DNA from: Dactylonectria macrodidyma
Lineage: Eukaryota; Ascomycota; Sordariomycetes; Hypocreales; Nectriaceae
Direction: 5' to 3'
Length of the DNA stretch: 64,000 bases
NCBI GenBank assembly: GCA_020744425.1
Contig: JAGMUV010000001.1
Span: 4,030,001-4,094,000 of the forward strand
Shown: positions 58,074-64,000 of the stretch, one piece after another
Layout: each line of letters begins with the position of its first letter
Position numbering within the stretch: position 1 is the first letter of the stretch
Notes under the pieces: model-generated
The model's input: only the letters and a program-made list of their open reading frames with translations
The model's database searches: none
Told to the model about the DNA's origin: nothing
Position numbers and translations under genes: made by a program

Positions 58074-58346
58074 CTATTTCCCGTTGCGCTCGCGGTGGGG
58101 ACAGCCGGGCCAGCAGCAGGGCCGGCGCATACCGTCATTGAGTTCCTCGACGGTACGGCGGATCCTGCGCTCGCGGGTCTTCTGCTGCTTAGCATCGTTG
58201 ACCCAGCAGATGAACTCGTTGCGCGCCAGCACCGTGATGTTGAGCCAGGCCGCCTTGGCGGTCACGTCGGCGGTGAGCGCCGCGGCGAGGTCGTCGGGCA
58301 GTTCGTGGACCTTGCCGCCCGGTAGCGTTGTTGCTATTGTGGACAT
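58074..58346 (-). CDS. YdeI/OmdA-type small protein, bacterial-like
   Basis: An intact 90-residue frame from ATG 58346. The core VHELPDDLAAALTADVTAKA, AAWLNITVLARNEFICWVND, AKQQKTRERRIRRTVEELND and the cysteine-rich end GMRRPCCWPGCPHRERNGK match, from memory, the YdeI/OmpD-associated family that is common in actinobacteria and proteobacteria. The end motif RPCCWPGCPHR is especially characteristic, and the length is the usual one for stand-alone members. Function is poorly known (a bacterial relative is linked to bacteriocin or cationic-peptide resistance). The local GC content is clearly above that of the flanks. It lies in a repeat-rich, gene-poor stretch, with repeat R1 about 180 bp upstream. 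I take it as a real gene and a candidate for transfer from bacteria. Confidence 0.78.
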   Translation of the reverse strand: MSTIATTLPGGKVHELPDDLAAALTADVTAKAAWLNITVLARNEFICWVNDAKQQKTRERRIRRTVEELNDGMRRPCCWPGCPHRERNGK

Positions 58347-58980
58347 GGCGCAAATGTGGCCTACTGTAATCCCCTTTCTGGGAAGATGTCGGGATCTGGT
58401 TGAGCGACTCCCGGTCAGTGTCTCAGTTGTGCGGGATGTTCATGAATCCAAGGCGTTCTAGCTTCTTATAGTAAGTGGCTACTTGTAGCTCTAGCTGCTA
58501 TTAGTAGCCGCCTGTGGCTAGTGGAGGGGCAAGCAGGCTGCTAGTAGCTGAAGAGGAGGGCACGGAAGGAAGAACCTTTCGGAACAGAAGACCGGTCCCC
58601 TACGAGGTCTGTCAATGACTTTCGGAACGAGCCTGACAAGCAAGGCAAAAGAGAAAGAGAAAGAAAGAACCTAACACAAGCAAAGCACTTGTCTTGTGAA
58701 AGAAACTTGTGAAAAACAAGGCTGACAAGCACTATCTTGTGAAGCTTAGTGTGCGCATTTATGTACCGGGTGGGTGGCGGCGAAGCCCTGCGACCTGGCG
58801 AAGCATGGTGAGTCCAAGGACAATGTGGGGTCCAACATTATAGGTCTGAGTCAAGGACGGCTAGTGATCGCTTAAGAACCATCACAGATATGCTGTATTC
58901 TGACTCCTGCATCCAGGGTAAAAATGTCAACAATTCACACCGCCAACTGAATACCAAATCCCGCATCTCGACCACTTAAA
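58347..58980. other. Gap with repeat R1
   Basis: About 630 bp, with the second R1 copy (listed separately). From about 58630 to 58735 the sequence is purine-rich with short AAAGAGAAAGAGAAAGAAAG runs. No gene supported. Confidence 0.4.
58527..58646 (+). repeat. Dispersed repeat R1, copy 2
   Basis: Same orientation as 10237-10345 and including the 30-bp block also seen at 13631-13661. The CTAGTAGCT-rich lead (from about 58480) is also similar to the sequence before copy 1 (10090-10140). Confidence 0.65.
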
Positions 58981-60946
58981 TCATCGAGCGATACGTACAC
59001 AAACTCCGTATTCATGCAACATTTGTCCAACCACGATAAAACCGAGTATCGCGGGGACACCGCACAAAGCGTATATTCCAAGTATCCAGTATGTTGTGCA
59101 ACCAGGACGTCTGATATCATTCCAAATATCCTCACGCTGCTTCAGGCGATTTCGCAAATTTTCCATATCCTGGTGCCGTCTCTTCAGAACCCGCTCCTCC
59201 TCAGGGAGAGGCGTCTCTCGTGACATTGTTCCCTGGAAGTCGACCGCAGCCAATTTGGGAAGAAATATTTCCATTAGTCCAGGACTCTGACCTAGTCTTC
59301 GGACGAATGGCCCAATTTGGTTTAATTCCGAATTCATTTCGTTCAGTGGCCCTATGGTTTGCTCCAGTCCCTCCTTCTGCTTCAGATCAATGATCGTGCC
59401 GACATGACGACCCAGCGATATCAAGAAAGTGACAATTTCTTCCAGTTGCGCTTGCGCCGGGGTGTGCTCTTCGCTCGATTTCAGGAAGGCGTGAATTTCT
59501 TCCAGCTGTACTTCGTTCGGATCCAATTGAATGATATCCGGGATGGCCTCCTCATTTGGGAGGTCATTGAGTTCCACCTGGATCGCCCGAAGCCTAACAC
59601 CCATTCTCAGTATCCCAGGCTCCGCTCGAAGGTACTCCCGCCTCGTGTCGATCAGTCTCTTCTTTGCCCCATTATACTGGTGCCAGGAATACAATCTTTC
59701 GCTGGCGTTGTGCACGAATTTGGCGAGAAAACAGCCGACTGCGAGCCAAGTCATTGTGCACACTCTTTGGAAGGTCGTGCTAGAGCCACCGTGAAAGAAT
59801 GACAACCCCCCCACGATAGCTATTTGTATGGCGGCAAAAGTGGCAATGGTACAGTCTTCGAAGCAGCCACTGACACTGGTGTAAGGGTTTGCTTGTTCTT
59901 GAAGCTTTCCAACTACCCCATCGAATTCAGACGTAAGGCGGGTGACGAGCTCTACTCCTCTTTCGTAGTCGCTCATGAGCTCTGTGTAGTTGGGCTGATC
60001 TGGATTTGGTTTTATCGGGTCTGGTGGTCGAACAATATACATTGCCGGATACGTTGGGCGTACGAGGTTCCCCAGCAAATTGACCACGGACATCATTGCA
60101 TACGGTGTCACTGTAAGTCCGAAGGCAGCATACCCGTAGATGCTAATCTGGTCACCGCGTGTCTGGTAGAGGGTAGCCGCAGCAAAGATGGTTTGACCGA
60201 GTGCAACAAGTATTTTAGCCAAGTCGTAGCTGCAAGAGATGCTCGTAAAGTTTTGTTCTGGTTTGGCACCAGTCAGCAGGATCTTAAGGCGGTCTGTCCA
60301 TGACACCTGCTCTCCTTCCTCGCCTTGGAATACCGCTTGCCTGCCAACGATTTCGAAGGTGTCGCCTTCGCGAAGTTCATATTTGCCGTGAACTCTCCTC
60401 TCCAGGATAGCTTGCCAATATCAGCGATATGAACTATAAGGTTGGGGGCAGAAAGTACTCACGATGCCTCCCTGCACCATATGTAACCATATACAGCGCA
60501 CCAGATCGGGCTGCTCTCTCCAAGTCATTCTTTCCAAAAATTGCCATGCTCTTTATTGCATTCACTCCCCGAACCACGCCGGTGACAGGGAACAGCAGTG
60601 CAAAGATAGAGGCAAATATCACACTTGTGGTACTCTCACCAGGGTTGGTTACAATTGTTCCAACATGGGCGACATAATTACCAAGGAAGAATATCGTAAT
60701 GTCTACCCACTTAGGCGGCCGGCACAAGAGGTCAGGATTCCCATGATTCGAGGTGTCCGGCGGTAGGATGACAGTTGTGTTTATCGCTGCTCCCCAAATA
60801 GGACTGAATGATGAAAATATCAACAGCCCGCTTATGATGAAAGACTGCGAACTCATGACGACGCTGTACTTTGCTCTTGAAATGCAAGGTAGGAGTAGCA
60901 CTAAGGAACAGAAAATTGTAGCGAAAAGCCTTAATCCAAGGCGCAT
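58981..60946 (-). CDS. Multi-spanning membrane protein of unknown function
   Basis: Two exons (60946-60463 and 60410-58981) give 637 residues. The 52-nt intron (60411-60462) has GTGAGT and GCAAG, and the join keeps the frame (YGAGRHPILERRVHGKYEL). The start is ATG 60946, followed by a hydrophobic lead (LFATIFCSLVLLLPCI) that may be a signal anchor. Further hydrophobic segments: SFIISGLLIFSSFSPIWG, ITIFFLGNYVAHVGTIV, VIFASIFALLFPVTGVV, LAKILVALGQTIFAAATL, YAAFGLTVTPYAMMSVV, ATFAAIQIAIVGGLSFF, MTWLAVGCFLAKFV and, at the C terminus, YWILGIYALCGVPAILGFIV. Between the last two lies a long hydrophilic region rich in Glu, Gln and Leu (LEEIHAFLKSSEEHTPAQAQ, LEEIVTFLISLGRHVG), probably helical or coiled coil. 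I do not recognise the family. Confidence 0.8.
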
Positions 60947-62915
60947 TTGGCCGTACTAGGACTGTGCAGGACAGCAAACTAGAGGCGGACGAGAGATATA
61001 CGGAATTCAAGAGCGCTTTACAATTTAGCATTGCAGTGGCATCAAATCACGTTGAAAGGGTATATCGTGTGACCCGTCCAACCATCAGCCTGATTGGTCT
61101 TTCACTTGGCATCTAGAGCGCACGTTGGGCATCAATGCACCCAGCGTTACACCATTAGAGCCCAATGCTCCACAGAGCAGCAGTTGCCTACAGAAGCGAC
61201 CCAGACACCGAAGCTGAGGGGTCCTGCCTGAGGAGTGCCAGCGCACCAGGGATAAGCCACTAAGATGGACGGAATTATACGGTAGAAGTGTAATAATTAT
61301 TCCTGTGGCCAATGAGGATAAGTAGTAGAAGAGGGTTATAGGGAACACTGGGGTTCGGAGTGGGTGGCAGGGTATGTTTTGGTCCATGATCCATGTGCGG
61401 GGCGTAGCTGAATCACTTCACGCGCAAGCCCAGTACAGAAAAAAGGAAGTTAAGAATCCTGGACCAGGGCTTCGGCGAATAGGAAAGGCATGGGCTGAAA
61501 TAATGGTCAGACTCTTCCCTTGAGAGCCAGGTCGAGACTCAGCCTGAACCAGGAAGAGATATTAGTTCTAAAAGAACAAAGATTTGGTGATTCGGAGGGA
61601 GTTGGGGCCGGGCGATACGGGAGGACGCCGTGCGGTTGAGTCATTTGTTTCAGAATACAGATATGTTGTATAGGACATAATTGCCCCAATTTGAATTTTA
61701 AAGCACAATGAATGTCCGCTTCTCAAATTATGGAGTGAATGCCAGTGGAGGAGTCCAGGGGCCAGCTGATCAGGGTGGTTATCGATACGGACATCGATTT
61801 TATCGACGATCTATATCGACATCGACGATACATCCGATAACTCCAGGAGGTGGATATGTGGGAGGGGCAGCAGCGTCGGTGTACTGAGCCCTGCGCTGCT
61901 AGAGGCGGAGCTCCGGCCTAGACAAGATATCCTAATCGTGCCTGCGGATGAGTTCGGCTTCACATCGAAGGCTACGTTCGACAGTGCCACTGCGATGAGG
62001 AAAGCTATCTCCACGGACAGTTTTGATCCTTTTAATGCCTCTATATCAGTCAGTGTTGGGTAGATACATAGATTTAATTTTACCTAGGATTATCCATAGA
62101 ATGGCAGAATTTATTTCTATGAATTGAACGTATAGACACTTGCGCTCTAATTGACTAACTTGCAACGCCTTGCTAGCTGAGGTTAGTAGCTATCAGACGG
62201 GATGGAATGGTTGAGACAGCTTATTGACGATGGAAGATCTTGTTTTCTATCTAACAGAGGGCTCGCAGCGGCTCTATATATAAGTGTGCCCTCATTGTCA
62301 TAGGAGCTACAATAAGGTTTTCCTTAAGACCGGATCCAAGGGATCCGGGTCTTCGAGACCGGCTTGCTAGAGATCCGGGCCTTTGAGACCGGGCCGCAGT
62401 CTCAACAGCTGATAGATGTGTCATAGGGCTTTCCTAGCATACCTGTTCCATCTGACAGTAGCCAGGCTGGCGCAGAGGAAAAGAAAGGTGGCGCGGGGAG
62501 AAAAACAGGTGGTGCAGCTTGATTCCCGACTGCCGTCGCGGTTGTGCAATCACTTCCAACGCTGATCGGCTACTCATTTGCCACCAAGGTCTTCTCACGT
62601 AGTATATGAATGTCTGATAAGCCAGTATTACGTAAGATAACAACTAGGTGGCGATAATCTTATAGGTTCTTAAGCATTCCTAAGATGCAATCTAAGACTA
62701 TAAGTGAAAGAGGTCCTCTTTAACCCTCTTTTGCAAAAGTATGAAATTAAAATAGCAGAAAATATTGAGATGTAAATGCCTTACAAGAGTCCTAGCAGCT
62801 CATTGAGTTAACAATCCATTGCCCACCACACTCTCCGAGCTACAACCAAATATAACAGTATATGGTAGTACGTTTAAAATAGCTAATATAACTCGTGGTA
62901 CGAAATAGGATCTCC
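60947..62915. other. Intergenic region with repeat R2 and a palindromic ATCGA-rich block
   Basis: About 2 kb without a supported gene. It holds the second R2 copy (listed separately) and a short duplicated motif at 62341-62361 and 62372-62392 (GATCCGGGYCTTYGAGACCGG). Around 61778-61835 there is a cluster of ATCGAT/CGATA/TCGACG words in both orientations, followed by a plus-strand frame without ATG (LSPALLEAELRPRQDILIVP, then ADEFGFTSKATFD). This may be a transposon end with a coding scrap. Confidence 0.4.
62098..62515 (+). repeat. Dispersed repeat R2, copy 2
   Basis: The two shared blocks (62098-62195 and 62467-62515) match 13341-13445 and 13522-13560, but here they are separated by a longer insert of about 270 bp. 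So either this copy gained an insert or the first copy lost it. Confidence 0.6.
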
Positions 62916-64000
62916 TTAATTCCAGTTTACCAACTGGTCAAGCTCACTAGAAAGGAATGTCAAGAGCACCACTCTTCCTGAATTGCAACCAATAGCAACA
63001 TTATCCCCCGAGATAGCTATAGTCCCATTGCGACACTCCGCCGGTAGCCAAAATAGGTCTTTCCCCCTGTATGAAATCCAAGTGCTGTCTTCTACACGAA
63101 GTGCTTGGACTGAAGAAGGTGATGGGGCGAGAGACTCTGTGGAGGTTATTGACTCTCTGGTCACAGGAATCACCCCGGTATCTGTGACGAGACCAGTATT
63201 ATCGGGGGTAAAAAAGAGCACTTGCGTATGATGCTCTCGGCGAATCCCCTGTTCGCACTTCCACGTCTCCACGCTCCAGATCCGCACGGTCGTGTCGTCA
63301 GAGGCCGAGGCTAAAAGCTTCGAGTCGTGCGAGAATACTACTGACGAGACCCAGTCGCTATGGCCTTCTAGCACCTGTTCGCACTTTCCTGTCTCCACGC
63401 TCCAGATCCGTACGGTCGTGTCGTCAGAGGCCGAGGCCATAAGCTTCGAGTCGTGCGAGAATACTACTGACGAGACCCAGTCGCTATGGCCTTCTAGCAC
63501 CTGTTCGCACTTCCCCGTCTCCACGCTCCAGATCCGTACGGCCGTATCGTCAGAGGCCGAGGCTAAAAGCTTCGAGTCGTGTGAGAATACTACTGATAGA
63601 ACCCGGCTGCTATGGCCTTCTAGTACCTGTTCGCACTTCCCCGTCTCCACGCTCCAGATCCGTACGGTCGTATCATCTGAGGCCGAGCCTACAAACTTCG
63701 AGTCGTGCGAGAATACCACTGATAAGACCCGGCTGCTATGGCCTTCTAGCACCTGTTTGCACTTCCCTGTCTCTACGCTCCAGATCCGTATGGTCATATC
63801 ATCTGAGGCCGAGGCTATAAGTTTTGAGTCGTGCGAGAATACCACGGACCGGACCCGGCTGCTATGGCCTTCTAGTATCTGTTCGCGCTTCCCTGTCTTT
63901 ACGCTCCAGATCCGCACAGTCTTATCGACTGAGGCTGAGGCTAAAAGCTTTGAGTCGTGCGAGAATACTACTGATAAGACCCGGCCACTATGGCCTTCTA
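62916..64000 (-). CDS. WD40-repeat protein of the NLR (NWD) type, 3' part, runs off the window
   Basis: The minus-strand frame is open from the right window edge to the stop at 62916. Six WD40 units of 42 residues (126 bp) are visible, of the form VLEGHSDWVSSVVFSHDSKL then LASASDDTTVRIWSVETGKC. Neighbouring units differ by very few residues. The tail after the repeats (HHTQVLFFTPDNTGLVTDTG, WISYRGKDLFWLPAECRNGT, IAISGDNVAIGCNSGRVVLL) is the typical end of fungal NACHT-WD40 or HET-E-like proteins (SGDTVAIGxxSGRVxxL). The NACHT and effector domains should lie beyond the window. In Podospora such highly similar WD40 units form the recognition surface and vary between strains. The frame shown is intact. 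It is a 5'-partial gene here, so the upstream architecture is inferred. Confidence 0.88.
   Translation of the reverse strand, partial: EGHSGRVLSVVFSHDSKLLASASVDKTVRIWSVKTGKREQILEGHSSRVRSVVFSHDSKLIASASDDMTIRIWSVETGKCKQVLEGHSSRVLSVVFSHDSKFVGSASDDTTVRIWSVETGKCEQVLEGHSSRVLSVVFSHDSKLLASASDDTAVRIWSVETGKCEQVLEGHSDWVSSVVFSHDSKLMASASDDTTVRIWSVETGKCEQVLEGHSDWVSSVVFSHDSKLLASASDDTTVRIWSVETWKCEQGIRREHHTQVLFFTPDNTGLVTDTGVIPVTRESITSTESLAPSPSSVQALRVEDSTWISYRGKDLFWLPAECRNGTIAISGDNVAIGCNSGRVVLLTFLSSELDQLVNWN

Noticed and set aside
58084..58461. A 125-codon plus-strand frame
   Set aside because: Antisense shadow of the YdeI-like gene in a GC-rich stretch.
1..64000. CRISPR array
   Set aside because: The regular repeats seen are WD40 coding units, short tandem repeats and MITE tip words; there are no repeat-spacer arrays, and this is a fungal genome.

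Overview
This window looks like an accessory region of a filamentous ascomycete (Pezizomycotina), most likely a Eurotiales mould of the Aspergillus/Penicillium type. Evidence: short introns of 50-105 nt with GT...AG ends and CTRAY-like branch sites, HET-domain and NACHT/WD40-type genes, a fungal-specific transcription factor of the tachykinin-annotated family, and long TA-dominated blocks with almost no CpA/TpG that carry decayed transposons. This is the signature of repeat-induced point mutation (RIP). The organism is an inference; no rRNA or other marker gene is present.

Layout. 1-860: ordinary-composition DNA. 861-9693: RIP block with a complete 8.1 kb Ty3/gypsy element on the minus strand (417-bp LTRs, TTATA target duplication) next to a TA-flanked element end. 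9694-22190: gene island with two HET genes, an ankyrin fragment, a broken WD40 relic, a fungal-specific transcription factor and a bZIP factor. 22191-31700: RIP block with a second gypsy element (a chromovirus, plus strand, 175-bp LTRs). 31700-34380: small island with a bacterial-looking uridine-kinase-like gene. 34380-49026: RIP block with a gag-only LTR element that hosts an almost un-RIPed 637-bp TRIM-like element, four copies of a ~550-bp long-inverted-repeat unit, and a decayed Helitron Rep/PIF1-helicase gene split by two MITEs. 49027-64000: gene island with an NmrA-like reductase and a divergent EthD protein, a hAT transposase relic, a PhzF-family gene, a small bacterial-type YdeI/OmdA protein, a multi-spanning membrane protein, and the 3' part of a WD40-repeat gene of the NLR type that runs off the right edge.

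How it fits together. The intact genes fall into self/non-self recognition (HET, HET, WD40), regulation (bZIP, fungal-specific factor) and small-molecule chemistry (NmrA-like, EthD, PhzF). Nothing shows that they form one pathway; only the NmrA/EthD divergent pair suggests co-regulation.

The most unusual signal is a set of TA-flanked miniature element ends that share one layout: a 14-nt tip ending in AAG, an 11-nt word, a 3-nt spacer, AAG, then the 11-nt word again. The word differs from element to element but is kept within an element, and copies with the same body carry different words. A second curiosity is an antisense, glutamine-rich accessory reading frame inside the first gypsy element. 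Coordinates of transposon parts were read by eye and may be off by a few bases. Domain names come from motif recognition, not from database searches.
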